Shown here: positions 35,241 through 47,800 of the stretch, piece after piece
Layout: each line of letters opens with the position of its first letter
How positions within the stretch are numbered: position 1 is the first letter of the stretch
Assembly: GCA_022478985.1 (NCBI GenBank)
Contig: JAKSZP010014534.1
Span: 124,001-188,000 of the forward strand
Direction: 5' to 3'
Source: Massospora cicadina
Taxonomy: Eukaryota; Entomophthoromycota; Entomophthoromycetes; Entomophthorales; Entomophthoraceae
Length of the DNA stretch: 64,000 bases
Notes under the pieces: model-generated
The model's input: only the letters and a program-made list of their open reading frames with translations
Told to the model about the DNA's origin: nothing
Databases searched by the model: none
Translations under genes and position numbers: made by a program

Positions 35241-35249
35241 CTCAGATTA

Positions 35250-36060
35250 TCTCGGACAAACTGGAGTTCAGGAGGTTGCTGAAGGGAAAGACACAAGCCA
35301 AAGGTGATACAACAAGGTCAAGAGACTCAGAAAAATGAAAAGATGTCCTAAACGGTCAGTATTGTGTTTCCATATAAATTTTGAGCAAAACGCACAATAA
35401 ACTCTCCACAACCATCAGGGATAAGAGGCCCTGGGAGCTGAGAAGGGTGGCGTAAAAACTAAGGCAAAGGCCAGAAAAATAGGAAGAGGCGGAGCTGGAA
35501 GAATAGGTGGTGGAGTGGGTGGAAGGCTCGCTTACAGCTGTGGGTGCAAACCATAACGGAAAATGAACTCCAGCTATCACAGAACTTTGGAGAGGTATAT
35601 TTTTTGGTTGAAGAAAACAAATATTATACAGATAACTGGCCCAAAATTTCTAGACTTTATTAGGGTGATCTGATTATCTTATAAAAGAAAAGCTTTTCTC
35701 ATTTTGGGACTCAATTTATAGGGGGCTTGATTCGCGAAGACTCTAGTGGTTATTGAAATCTGATATGAGCTACAAATTCGTCGTTCTTTCAACAAAACTA
35801 AAATTTTTCAAATTTGGCAATATTTTGTAACCTCATATTTTGTATTTTTCTGGGGACTTAAGTTCTATTCCCGCCTGGGTTTTTGCCTCAAATAGGCCGT
35901 TTTCCTCAGCCCTGGCTGGCAAATCCAAAACCTATTATTTGTCAAAGCCTTAGATAGTTAATTAGTGACCCTTAGGGGTTCTGGTCTCTGCCCTAAGGAT
36001 ATGTTGGATTTGGCTTTAGAAGGGCTGTTAATTCCAGAAAAAATGTCACTAGCTGTGACA
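35250..36060 (-). repeat. Gypsy-3 5' LTR
   Basis: Second copy of the LTR at 29465-30277. On the minus strand it starts TGTCACAGCTAGTGACA. Confidence 0.85.
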
Positions 36061-36094
36061 AAGGGGCCTTTACACCACAAAACGCCTACTGAAA

Positions 36095-37260
36095 ATGGAG
36101 TTTGATACTGAAATTAACCTTTGCAACCTCTTCGCTGAAATTGACCCTAGGCTAGCAATTATGGAATAACAACAAGTCAGTGCTTTGTCTCACCTTAAAA
36201 GGCTTGAGCAGCACTCATCTCAACGCCCTTATGGGTATTCCCAGTTATAAAAAAACCCCTCTTAGAGATAAGTTCACCCCAGCAAGAGCAGTATTGCCTC
36301 CTTCCTCTTTGTTTATGAATCTATTAGAAAATGGGCAACTGACCAGAAAAATTTTCAACACATTCCCTTCTTGAGCCGTTTGGCACAGGAGATAATGGTT
36401 CCAAAAATGGTCACCCTCAGCAACTGGGCGGAGATGAAGGAAGCCCTCGTCAAAGAGCTTGGTCCATGTAGAGTCTAAAAGCCAAAAACAGGCCTTTATG
36501 TGCCTTAGCCTACAAATGGGAGCATCACTTGCTACTTTTGTTGATTGGTTCTATATTAAAGCCTGACCTCTGCTGCTTGCAAAAATGCTCCCACTCAATG
36601 ATGCTATTGCTGTTGCTTTGGCTGGATTGGCGCCTCATCCCTATTTGGCGATGCATATCTTTTTCTTTAAGCGTTTCTTTAAATATTTAAGGATATTAAG
36701 GATTCTATACTAGTGGTGGTTGACTTCTATGGATCTGATAAATACAAGGAGCTCACACGCAAGAATCTCCTATAACATACCCTCCTCTTTTATGGCTGTT
36801 TCCCCTTTAAAATCTGCTCCTGAGAAGCTGCCACCATGAGATACTCCTCCCCCATGTGAGAATATGCAGAGGATACTAGCAGTAACAGAGCAGCGCTCCC
36901 TTTCAACTTCCGCTTTCACAGCCCAGCCAGCAAGCTTAGCTATCACTTTCCCTTGCTCCCCTCCTTCTTTAGACAGGCTTTAGAAGTGTCTAAAGTTTCG
37001 CGTCCCACTAAGGCGCTACCTTTATCTCCATTGTCATCTCTGTCAGCTGTACCTCGTCCAAAATCTATGGCCATGGGACTAACCAACATGTTATTTCCAA
37101 GGCTCAAGTCAAAGCCATTAAAATTCCAACACCTTCCACAAAAGTTAATACAGTGTAGGAGCAACCCCAGGAACTATCTTTTCCTAAGGGAAACCCTGAA
37201 CCTACCTGAAACCCTCTGGACTCCCTGAAAAGCATCAATAACCCTCTGATTATAGATAAA
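36095..37260 (+). pseudogene. Gypsy-2 gag
   Basis: From an ATG near 36099 it reads MEFDTEINLCNLFAEIDPRL, then a stop and frame changes. Capsid landmarks are SIASFLFVYESIRKWA (about 36288), LSNWAEMKEALVKEL (about 36418) and DAIAVALAGLAPHPYLA (about 36600-36650). It is homologous to the gag of Gypsy-1 and of the minus-strand remnant at 780-1060. The downstream part (36950-37230) is rich in Ser, Pro and Lys. Confidence 0.7.
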
Positions 37261-37564
37261 GGGGGTTGTGAATATGTGCATCATTGTGTTTTAGGAGCCC
37301 TCAGATGAAGCGAAGATACCTGAAAGGTTAAACCTGATAGAGTTGATATGGCTAGGATACCCCACCAAACTTATCTTCATCAAGTGCTGAGAGTCTGGAG
37401 GTTATTAAAAAAGCTAGTGACGCCGACCAGCTCATCGCCTCACTAATCCAATCCACCAAGAGTGTGCACACCCTGAAGTCTATCCAGGAGAAATATCCTG
37501 AGGCTGCCAAAAGACTAGCTTCCACTCTCCGGCTAAAAGAGGTCAAGCTCTTTCCCCCAACTTG

Positions 37565-37690
37565 AATGGAACCTTGACAAAAGTGAAGTTTTTCATTAAT
37601 GGATTACAAGTCACAGCTATCCTTAACACTGGATCACCTGTGAATGTTGTGTCATCCAAACTCATCAAAAAAGATTAAGCTGGCCCCTGA
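37565..37690 (+). pseudogene. Gypsy-2 aspartic protease remnant
   Basis: GTLTKVKFFINGLQVTAIL, then NTGSPVNVVSSKLIKK. The catalytic Asp of DTGS is replaced by Asn (AAC at about 37625), as one G-to-A change would give. The frame ends soon after. Confidence 0.65.
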
Positions 37691-38489
37691 CCATGACTAT
37701 AAAAAAGAGTTTGGTACTGCTGGTCCCTCTAACATGCGCTATTGGGGCGTACTCTTCTTTGCCCATCCGATTTGAGAAGCTCATATTGTTGGCCCCCGCG
37801 GTGGCCTTGGCTAACTATACTTTTGATCTATTCATTATTACCCAATTTAAGCTTGAGTATGAAGGGTTATTAATTTGAAAAAGGGCTATCTATCACTGCA
37901 ACTAAGAGATTCCTCTGATTCTAACCAATGATGAGCTTAATAAAAAAGGAATACGCCTGCACAGTGGAGTACCCGTCCTCCACTTTATCCCTTCACTACA
38001 CCACGGCAGGATTCTATACAAAAATGTTGCCTCCATCAGTGGATGCTCCAGAGGGTATCCCTTTCTATGCGTCTGAATAGGTAGTAATCAATGCAGGTGA
38101 ACAAAGGATAGTTAACATGAAGATTACTCTGAAAATCCCCAACAACTGCTTATTGCACCTAACTAGCGTTGATGGGTGTTAGTCCTCTAGAGCCCCAAGT
38201 AATACCTGGCATTCTAAATCCCACCTATAATCGGCTATTAACCTTTTGCTGAGTAATCTCACCACTAACTACATGGTCATAAAAAAGCATCAGGAGATAG
38301 GAAAAGGCCTTCTGATACCCATTAAGGACATCTAGTAAGTTCACTGTAATGGGTCCATGGCAGATAAGTGCTTACCCACCAACCAATCCTTATGTACTTT
38401 TCACACGATTCGCATCTCTGATGAACTAACACCAGCGGAGCTTGACAAGATCCACTCCTACTTGAGCCTATAGCGACATCTTCTCTACT

Positions 38490-39840
38490 TATGAAACTGA
38501 CTATGAGCACATGAAGGGTTGGAATCACACTATTGTTGTCTGTGATGCTTTACCCATCCACTATAAAACCTACCAAAAAGCCAAAGTTGAGGAGCTACAG
38601 ATGCAGACGGAACTCAAACAGCTTCTGAATGCTGGGTTGCGGTGCCATCCAAAGTCCTTGTTCATTTCCTCTTTTACTTAAAATGAAGAAAAATGTAGGT
38701 CATCATGTAGTTATGGACTACCATAAAATGAACAACCTCACCAAGAAGGACCTCTTTCCAATGTCCCATACTGACGCCGCTCTGTCCCAACTCTCTGGGA
38801 TCCAGTTCTTTTCTGCCATGGATTTGGCTAGCAGGTACTGGAAGATGGACCTTTCTCCCCAAGATCAGGAGAAGTGCGCCCTTATCTGTAGAGAGGGCCT
38901 ATTTCAATCCACTCGGTTACCCCAGGGGTTATGTAATGCGCCTGCCACTTTTCAGTGGCATTGGATTATATTCTTCAGGATTCCAAGCTGAGCTGTGTGA
39001 TTGTCTATCTTGATGACATCACAATATGTTCCATGAACTTCATCAAGCACCTCACACACCTAAAAGAACTGTTCCAACGCCTGCGAGCTTCTAACATTAA
39101 GTTGAAGCTCTCAAAATGTACTTTCTTCCAGAAAAAACTGGATTTCCTTGAGCACGCCATTTCACAAGAGGGTATCCAACCCCTACAAGATAAGGTGAGA
39201 CTACATCCAAGGTGCAGGCGCCTAAAGCCCTTTGTGAGATTCAGGTATTTCAGGACATGATGGGTTATTACCATTAATTCATCCCCAAATTTTCCCAGCT
39301 CAGTGAGCCCCTCATACGTCTTTTTGCTATAAACACTCCTTTCCATTGGGGTGCTGAACAAAAAGCCGCGTTCAAGACCCTGAAGAGGTTGCTGCAACAA
39401 AGCCCCATACTCCGCCACCCTGACTATATCAATCCCTTTAGGTTATTAATTTATGCTTCCATTTACATAGTTGGAGCTATCTTGGCTCAATTGGATGACA
39501 TGGGGTCAATCATCCCGTGTCCTACTTCAACAAGATGCTCTCCAAAGCAGAACGTAATTATAGCGTCAATGAAAACGAGTCCCTGGCTGTCTTGCTTGCC
39601 ATAAAGTACTATCACACTTTCCTCTATGGGACTTCCTTCAAATTAGTCACTGACCACACCCCCTTGAAAATATGAAAGATCCAACTGGACGGTTAGCACG
39701 CTAGCCTTTGAAGCTCCAGCAATACGATATGACCAATGAGCACTGGGTGGGAACTCGACATATGAATCTCAATGGGTTATGCAGCTGCCTAACCTTCACC
39801 TGGATAATGATGAAGATGAGAGGCTGCACGACCTCCTTAT
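38490..39840 (+). pseudogene. Gypsy-2 reverse transcriptase and RNase H
   Basis: RT begins near 38510 and continues over 38629-38991 with VMDYHKMNNLTKKDLFPM, FFSAMDLASRYWKMDLSP and LPQGLCNAPATFQW. The catalytic block YLDDITIC is at about 39006-39030. The RT thumb includes KKLDFLEHAISQEGIQP. RNase H follows with LLIYASIYIVGAILAQLDD near 39438, in which the usual TDAS is lost, and SVNENESLAVLLAIKYY near 39565. Frameshifts occur near 38955 and 39260. Confidence 0.8.
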
Positions 39841-39989
39841 GGCCCCTGATGCCGGGTTAGAGAGGATGAACCCGTCAGGAAAATGTTAGCCCGACACTCC
39901 TGCAACACCAAGGTGGAAAGTGTGACGTTGTATAAGAAAGTAGGGAGAATTAGATAACCTATCTCCGCCCTTCTGAGCGAGTCCCTGTG

Positions 39990-41030
39990 ATTATGGAGGT
40001 TCATTCTATTCTGGGGCACAATGGCGTGTGCAAAAATTATAAGTGGGTATAGGATAGGTATTACTGGGAGGGAATAATGAAGTTTATCATAGAAGTTCTG
40101 TAACCTGCCTTATCTGAAAGAAACAATCCAGCTACAAACCTGAGTATCAATATCAACCCCTCATGGCACAAAAACAGTTTCATACCATAAGTTTAGACAA
40201 GGTAAGTCCGCTACCTAAGTCTATTTTTGGAAATAGTAATTCCTGGTAGGTATTAATCACTTTACCAGATGGGTTGAAGTGGTTACTCTTCCTTCCCAGA
40301 CCTCCATGGTCACTGCCACCTTCATTAATCATAAATATTTTCATTTGGCATGGGTATCCCCAGGTCCTCTTTTGCAACAATGAGAGTGTTTTCACCGCAA
40401 GGGTGGTAAAGCTTCTAGCTACTCCTATTGGGATGCAGCAACTCTTTTTGGCCCCAAATAACCCTTCCACAAATGGTACTGTGGAAAGAGCAAATGAAAT
40501 TCTAGTTTCCATATTTAAAAAGATGGTCAGCTCAGTTCCTCTACGTTGGGATCATTTCTACTTAGTGCTCTCATGGCCTACCAGATCAGAAATCACTATA
40601 TCCTCAAAAAGTTGCCTTTCTTCATGTTGTATGGTTGAGAACCAGTAATGCCTGCGTTGTTAGCCAAAGATATTTTCTCTGATAGAACTAATCCTGAACA
40701 AGCTATTAATAAGTTGGCTTAGTACAATAGCCTTTTTCAATCAGAGGCAATGATTAACTTGGCGAAGATTACCACAAAAAAGGTCAAGCAGCTAAAGGGG
40801 TATGAATCCCTCTTCCTTCTTCCAAGTATCCGACTTGATGTTATACTACCACAATTGTGTCACTCCTAGAAGTGAGAAGCTCGGGCTTATCTGGGAAGGC
40901 CCTCTAGTCATCACTTATAAGCAAGGGGATGAGTATTCCATCAAATCCCTTGCTACCAGAGCTACTATCAACCAAGTTCATGGACAGTTCTTGCAACCAT
41001 ATTCGCCCTCTAATAATCTTGAAGGGGGTG
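39990..41030 (+). pseudogene. Gypsy-2 integrase
   Basis: HSILGHNGVCKNYKWV near 40005 is the zinc-finger start. The core shows FITRWVEVVTLPSQT-like residues near 40258 and NNESVFTARVVKLLATPIG near 40378, where the usual D of D-x-G-S is N. It ends LAPNNPSTNGTVERANEIL (about 40450-40503) with the catalytic Glu visible. The C-terminal part (40802-41030) reads WEGPLVITY and INQVHGQFLQPYSP, like retroviral integrase tails. Confidence 0.75.
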
Positions 41031-41031
41031 A

Positions 41032-41774
41032 TGTCAGACAATTACAAGTTCAATATTGTAATAAGAGTGATTTAGGTCTCAATACGGATAAAATTGGCCA
41101 AAAGACCATGTTTGATTCTTGGTGGAACCCCTCAAATTGGGGTAGCACTTTTATAAAAACAACTTGGGAAAATAGAACGAGTTTAGGCAGTTGTATTGCA
41201 CTGAGCATGCGGCAGTATCTGAGGAGCCATTCAGAGGTCCCCCTGCATCCTACTTCCTATTAAGTTCAAACTCCAATGCGAAGATTGGTTCCTTTTATAG
41301 GCCTGGTTGAGGTTCCACCAAATGAAAGTATATTCTCACCCAATGATTGGGTCAAATAATTAAAATCGCTGCCTCATGGATATATCCTGCCTGCAATTTT
41401 TTCCTCAGATGTTCTGTCTAAGTAATGCAATTCTTGAAAGCTTCATAGGCCAAAACTTAATATTATCTTACTTGGCTATACCTAGCTTTAATATGAACTT
41501 TGCATGAGTTTCCCTTTGAGCCTCGATATAGTTTAAATACTAAGTGGCAAGATATTGAGAGGGTTCACTGTTTTACCCCCTCAAAACATATAAAAACTCA
41601 TAAAAAACTACATTTAGTTTATTAGGGCTTTATCGTTTTTAATATAATTGATCTGCAAAGACCCCTTGAAGCAATCATTTTGGAAGTAGATAGTACTATT
41701 TCTCCTGTGGTAATATAGTTGAAATTTAGGAGCAAAAAGCATCACTGAGCACACTAATAACCTAAAATTTATCA
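41032..41774 (+). repeat. Gypsy-2 3' LTR
   Basis: TGTCAGACAATTACAAG to TTTATCA. Preceded by the polypurine tract GAAGGGGGTGA and followed by the AACAA duplication. Confidence 0.85.
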
Positions 41775-41887
41775 AACAACAAATACTCCAACATCCCCAA
41801 AGGTTTCATATTACTAAAGCGAACCAAATAGGGATAAGATAGATTGGTAACATAATCTGCCATAGGTGGATAATGTGGGCATTCAAA
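41775..41887 (-). repeat. Gypsy-4 LTR, right copy, second part
   Basis: AAGGTTTCATATTACTAAAG and GATAAGATAGATTGGTAA match 13858-13905. This is the continuation of 27760-28706 past the Gypsy-2 insertion. Confidence 0.6.
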
Positions 41888-43301
41888 AACCTGGCTGACT
41901 TACACCTACAATATTAGCTATCATTCAGCCATGGTGGAAACGCCTTCCACATTACTCTATGGGGAAAAAGTAGCGTTACCACTAATTATATAATCACATT
42001 AGAATAAAATTAAGGATTGGCAAAGACCATTCTATCTTAATTAGTCAATATTATGATTGATTTATAATCCTAAGTCCTTTGATAAATCACTTAGAAACAG
42101 ATCTAGGCCAATAAGTATGATAATAAAAAAATAACTGACTATCAAATAATTTAATATTAAAGATAAAAAAATTGAAAACCTATTGATTTTGTTGCTAAAA
42201 TAATATGTATGCCTTATATACACATGACTATTCGTTGTACTTTTTAGTAGTGGGAACATATTCTCATATGATCAAAAATATCAACGGCTTTTTAGTTACC
42301 AAATTTAATAGTCATTTCTTAAAACTGAATCTGAAAAAAATATATTAATATAAAATATAAGTTTAAAAGCACATGTTTTTGTTTTACCTCTCAGAATCTC
42401 CAGAAGCCTATGATGCCTTTGGGGGAGGGAATAAACGTAGACGTGGCTAAAAAAACTGTTTATATTGCAATTTCTTGCTAAAGATAGAATTAGTCACCGC
42501 CAAATCACAGTGCAGGTGATAATAGAAAAAAGGGAAGGCAATAAGAAGCAAGTTTCAAGTGGTAATGCTCGCCTTGGATAGAACTAATCACTACCAAAGT
42601 CCTGTGTGGTTGATGAGAGAAACAAAGTCGTGAGGTTAAGAGAGCAAACAGAAGTTTACCGAATAATCTAATCAAACTGGGGTTAGTATTGGATTTTACA
42701 TGAACATCTTATCCAGCTTAAACTGAATATTGGAACTGGTTGATACCTGGTTTATTGCCAATTTTTGGAATTAATTGCCATTTGAATATTTTTTGAATTG
42801 AGGGAAGCATGATTGGCCTATCTATCAATGTTCGATTTTCTAATTTATAACCCATTTAAAAAACGAATATATTCTGCAAATTTATGAAACTTTTCAGGTC
42901 ACTTATACATGATTCATCAATTTACTTAACTATTTGATTAAAATTTCATCTAGGAAGTAGGATAAATCTTTTTCAGACATATTTTTAATTTTTTAATTTG
43001 TTGTGAAATTTTACTGCATTATACAAAAGTTGGGTTTTTAGTATGCTCACATTATCAAGCAAGACATTTCTAGATCTTCATCTATCTTTCCTACTTTGGT
43101 TCACATAATAATAAAAACCTTAATAAATTAAAGTTATTAATGTTTTGTAACTTTTTTGGGATGTTTTTAAATGAGACATTAATTTAGTATTGAATTGGGT
43201 TTTGATTCCAAGCTAAGTGATTGATTGCATATCAGGTATGATCACTGATGATGCTTGTAAGAAGTACAAGAGTTGGTTTGATAATTAACAAGTAAACTTT
43301 C
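41888..43301. other. AT-rich spacer, no gene recognised
   Basis: No open frame above 68 codons and no recognisable domain. GATAGAATTAGTCACCGCCAAA (42485) and GATAGAACTAATCACTACCAAA (42577) form a short diverged direct repeat of unknown origin. Confidence 0.45.
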
Positions 43302-43315
43302 TTATGTGGATTGGG
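43302..43315. repeat. target-site duplication, left, LINE C
   Basis: TTATGTGGATTGGG, repeated perfectly at 48545-48558. Confidence 0.9.
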
Positions 43316-43378
43316 GGCTTTTCTCTCTCGTTGCAAACACTTTTGCAACATATAAATTCAAGTCTAGTTAAGTTTTAA

Positions 43379-43398
43379 TAATCTCATTGAGGAGATTA
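43379..43398 (+). promoter_or_regulatory. LINE 5' UTR hairpin before the ORF1 start, copy C
   Basis: TAATCTC, loop ATTGAG, GAGATTA: the same stem as copies A and B with a different loop, 11 nt before the ATG at 43410. Confidence 0.6.
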
Positions 43399-43409
43399 GT
43401 GTGCACCCA

Positions 43410-44794
43410 ATGTCAGGTAACAGTTGTTTAAGCAAAGGTAAGAGCACAGGTGCAGGTCCCACACCAACCAAGTTTTGTAACGCCCCAGTGAAACTGGCAG
43501 CATAGATAAAATTAGTAATAAAAACTGTTGATTAGCATTTCCCCAGAAATTTTGGCCTGGCAAGCGTGCTGCAACCAGTTATCAATATGCCACACTTCAA
43601 CCACTATTGTTGGTGGAGCACAAGGTGTGTGTCATCCTGGATATACAACAAACGGCACTTTGGAGAAGTTTTGTGGAGATATACACACATTTCCTGAATG
43701 CAGTCTATGTCACACCGCACTATATGCCTCATAGTTAGCTGGATCTTGGGTTTGAAAACAAAAGCATGGCAGACAAAGCTGCAAAAGTGTGGGTGGTGGT
43801 AGACCTCTTGTATGTTCAATGAGTAGTCGCCACAAAGTGCACTCGCTGGTCTAAATCAAACCAAATTTTCAATACTTTTTTTCCTATCTACAACAATCAA
43901 ATGTACCTTGCTGGAGCACCACTTGAAGACTGGGCTTTCTGAATATGGGGAACTCTTATACTTAAGGATGCAACACTTTACACTCATGCCGGACCTGTGC
44001 ATGGGCAAAGCAATTGCTGTTCTCACCCCCTCTGTGGGTGTAGCAGAAAATTTTACCCAAATCCCCCACACCTCTTTTTTGGAAATTGATGGGCAAGAAT
44101 CCCACCCATTCAGGGTCACTATAGATATCGCACCTCCTATCTGCACCTTTTGTCACGTTTTTGGCCATAAGGCCAATACCTGCCCCACAAAGGAGGGCAT
44201 TACTCATACCAAAAAATCCTGGAAGCAATGTGCGGTGCAGATGCCCACTACAAACCAGTGATTGACACCAATGCAGCCTTGCCATGGGGCACGCCGAGGT
44301 GCTACATTCAAGTGAAACCTATGTCCCCACAGGAGTGCAAGAAGGCCAAGCAGGCCCACAGAGTGGTAGCTAAGACAGCGGCCACAACCAATTACCTGAT
44401 CCCACCTGCCCAGCTTCAGGAGGACATTGAGTCATATGCTGTGGAAGCAGCTCACAAATCATTCCACCAATCAGATTGGGCCATACAAGCTGAAGACCGA
44501 TGGGTGAGTTGGTTTCACCTGACCAATGCTACTAATTATCAATTGGATCCAAGTTGCTCACCAATATTCCTGCTGAAATTCCAACAATGCGTTGGTGCAC
44601 CGCAGGTGCACACAACGCAAAAATTCGTCCCACAGTGGGGGAAAAGCAGAAGGCAAAAAGCCAATGCAAACCCCACAGCAAAAGCTTCCCATACTGAACC
44701 ATACTCCATAGATCAGAATACTCGCGCTGCCATACAGCAACATGCTGAAAAAAAGAAGGCTTAAGGGCTCAGGTGCCCTTCCGCTCTCATCTAA
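43410..44794 (+). pseudogene. LINE C ORF1, CCHC RNA-binding protein
   Basis: Broken frames cover the RRM-like block (LEHHLKTGLSEYGELLYL, about 43910) and the knuckle CTFCHVFGHKANTC (about 44142-44183), which is intact. The C-terminal half is open from 44228 to a TAA at 44762. The TAA matching the one in the other copies is at 44792-44794, 9 nt before the ORF2 ATG and in frame with it, so an earlier stop has arisen here. Confidence 0.8.
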
Positions 44795-44800
44795 GCTTCA

Positions 44801-47800
44801 ATGGGGGAGCCTTTACTATAGGGACGTTCGACATCGCTGGACTCAAAGCCTCACTGTCCTGAGGTAGGAATCTGAGTTTTTTTTAAAAAAAATTACCCGT
44901 GGACATCCTGGCCTTTTAGGAAACCCACTGTCCATGCGTTGCAGAGGACATATGTGCAACTATGCTCCTCCCTTCCCTTTCCTTTTGGTCACCACACTGT
45001 GGGGTGCTTGTTTGAGTGACCCATAATTTTAAAATTATATCATCAACATTGTATCTCAATGGCCGTGTCCTTGTTGTCACCTTTTTGTGGATGACAAAGT
45101 GAAATCTGTCATCAACATTTATGCCCCAACATGTGCATGAGCTCTTCAGGAATTCTTCATGGCCATCAATTCCCTTCTGCTACCCCCAGACTCATTTGTT
45201 GTTGGAGACGTGAACTTCTGGATTAACCCAGCTAAAGACCGCTTGCCCTCGTCGCCTACACCCCTCATAGGGGCACGTAGAACTTTGCGTCCTCAAAGCC
45301 ATCTTGGGGTTGTTCAATACTCTGCCATGTCATGCACCGCTATTCCCAAACATGTCTCACCCCCATGTGCACAATGGTCAGCTGCAGTCTATGTCCCGCA
45401 TTGACTTATTCTTGCACCGTTGAATATTAATCCCAAATTTTCCACTTTACAACAACGAAAATTGTTTTTCCAACCATAGGATGGTATCAGTTTTCTTCTC
45501 TTTGTCCAATCCAGTGACATAGGCGCTGAAGTGATGCAAACTATGCCCAGCCAAGATCATGTCGCCCATGTTTTCATTTTGGGTGGACTCCGAGACCTTG
45601 GCCCTGAAGTTTACCACACCATTATGTGCAGACCCACTTTCCATCTGGTCAACTTTCAAAGCGAACACCATCTGCCAGGCTTTCAACATCATATCATGTC
45701 ACCTTTGGGCTGCCTCAGCAGTCATTTTGCGCACGCTGGCAGAAGTGAACCACCTGGAATAGAATTTCCCAGTGGCAGGCTACAGCTCATCTTGGGGTCA
45801 TAAATGGGCAAAGAGTCCACTCGCCTCAATGCACTGGTAAGACAACACAAGCGTTGGGTTTGTATTCAGTATAAAGCAAAGCATATAACAGCGGGTGACA
45901 CATGCTCCAATTACTTTTTTTGAAAATTCTTCACACTGCACCAGTGCTTGGCCTGCACAAAGGTGCGGAAGCCAGATCTCTTCATCGTAGATACTCCAGC
46001 TGAAGTGGCAACCAAAGTACAAAAATTATTACTCTAAATTGTATCGCTCCAATCCAGTTCAGACGGCTGAAGTAGACAAAGTTCTCAAAAGTGCACATAT
46101 TTGCATAATTTCCCATAATCTGGAGTTGATGATGTTTGATTTCTCAGGATAAACTCTGTTCTGCCGTTCACGGTGCACCATACAGGAAATGCCCAGGTCC
46201 AGACGGCATTCCTTATGAGTTTTATAATAAATATTTCAATTATTTTACTCCCTGCTGCTTGCCTCAATGAACCATGTTTATGGAAACGCAACTCCTCCCT
46301 GGAGGACAAGAGGCCTTCACAATAACGTTGTACAAGAAAGGGGATAAGCTAGACTTGGCCAACTGGCGCCCCATTTCACTTACTAACACAGACACTAAAA
46401 TTTTTACTAAATTATTGCAAACCGTCAAGGGATAGTTGCTTCTGGTCTCATTTCCCCTAAGCAATTTGGTTTCTTTCTCAAACGTTCTATTTGGGAAAAC
46501 ATACACACAGTAGCCAACGTCTGCCAATCCACGTCTTCTGGAGCACTTCTTTTTTAGACCAGCAGGAGGCCTATGAGTGAGGCAACTGAGATTATCTCAG
46601 AGCCTGCATCCATAAGTTCCACCTCCTATATCGCTTCATTAATCGGGTGATGTTGCTCATGGAATCTGCCACAATGGCTGTGCGTGGCCATGGATTCCTC
46701 ACGGATGTAGTTCACCCTCAAAGGGGCCTACGCCAAAGGGACACTCTAAGCCCACTCTTGTATAACTTCAGTCTTGACCCACTTCTTCGCAATGTAAATG
46801 CCTTCAAAGCTGTTGTCCATATGCAAGGACAAGAAAAAGTCAATATGTTGGCATTTTCTGATGACTGTGTGGGTTGGGTGTTTAAAAATTTTGATTCATG
46901 CGCGCTTGAAGCTACTATCCATGTCTACTCCAGGGTAAGTAATGCTGCACTTTACGCCTCCAAAACAGAAATTGTACTCCTTGGTCAGTATCAAGCCCGC
47001 TGGTCCCCAGTGCCGCGTTTTTTACATGCTTCAACAACTTGCTCACGGGATCGCTTGCCCTGCTCACCCTACACTGCCCCGCATGTGCTCCCCTTTGTGC
47101 CAAGCCCCACCGCTGGCCCAGTCCACCATTTGGAAGTGTGGCTGGAGGCGGGAGGGTACGCCTCAACGGTGATGAAGCATCTTATCCTAGACGACGTTAC
47201 AAACCTCATAGCTTCCCTCAAAGCCCGCCAAACCTTCCTTGCAGGCAAGCTAGTGTTAGCCATCACTATGCTCCTTTCTAAATTTTGGTTTGGGGCTCAT
47301 GCCATCGCTTTTTCCCCTAGTTTCCTCAAGTCACTATACGCCCTTCTTCAAGGATGGCTTTAGTTAGTCTGCCCACCTCCAGTGTGCCTGGATGTCATGT
47401 TTGGCCCTCGCCATAGTGGAGGCATGGGGCTGCTCAACTATGAGGTCCACGCCGCCAAAACTTGGCAATTGGATCGCTGCAGTCAACAACCAAACGGTCT
47501 CAGCCTAGCACTGGTCCCGGGCAGCCCACTCCAACTCTCCCGCGCCTTGGCCTCAGCAATCCTACACACCCCCATTCTCTGTTAAAGTACCTTACCTCAC
47601 ACCTTTCTGCTGCGGGACCACATGGGACGTCGCCCCACTCTAAAAGAATTCTCCTCTCCATGTGGAGTGCTGAGTGGAGAATTCACATCAGTGGGTACAA
47701 TGTCCAGAGGGGACACCTTACTCCTCAGTTCACCCAGGAAGTACAAGGACTACCCATTCTTAACGAAGTGATGCCCATGAGGTCCCCTTTATAGCCAGGA

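Larger units (their letters stand above)
29465..36060 (-). mobile_element. Gypsy-3, chromodomain Ty3/Gypsy element (chromovirus)
   Basis: LTRs at 29465-30277 and 35250-36060 enclose minus-strand gag, protease, RT, RNase H, integrase and a C-terminal chromodomain, 6.6 kb in all. Both LTRs have the terminal palindrome TGTCACAGCTAGTGACA (minus reading). AGGGG occurs on both outer sides, with one extra A on the right, consistent with a 5-bp duplication. Frames are broken by several stops. Confidence 0.85.
28707..41774 (+). mobile_element. Gypsy-2, Ty3/Gypsy LTR retrotransposon interrupted by Gypsy-3
   Basis: The two LTRs (28707-29443, 41032-41774) begin TGTCAGACAATTA. A primer site follows the first, and a polypurine tract (GAAGGGGGTGA) precedes the second. 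AACAA duplications flank the element. Gag, protease, RT, RNase H and integrase follow in Ty3/Gypsy order. Removing the nested Gypsy-3 (29465-36060) leaves about 6.5 kb. It is inserted in the right LTR of Gypsy-4. Confidence 0.85.
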
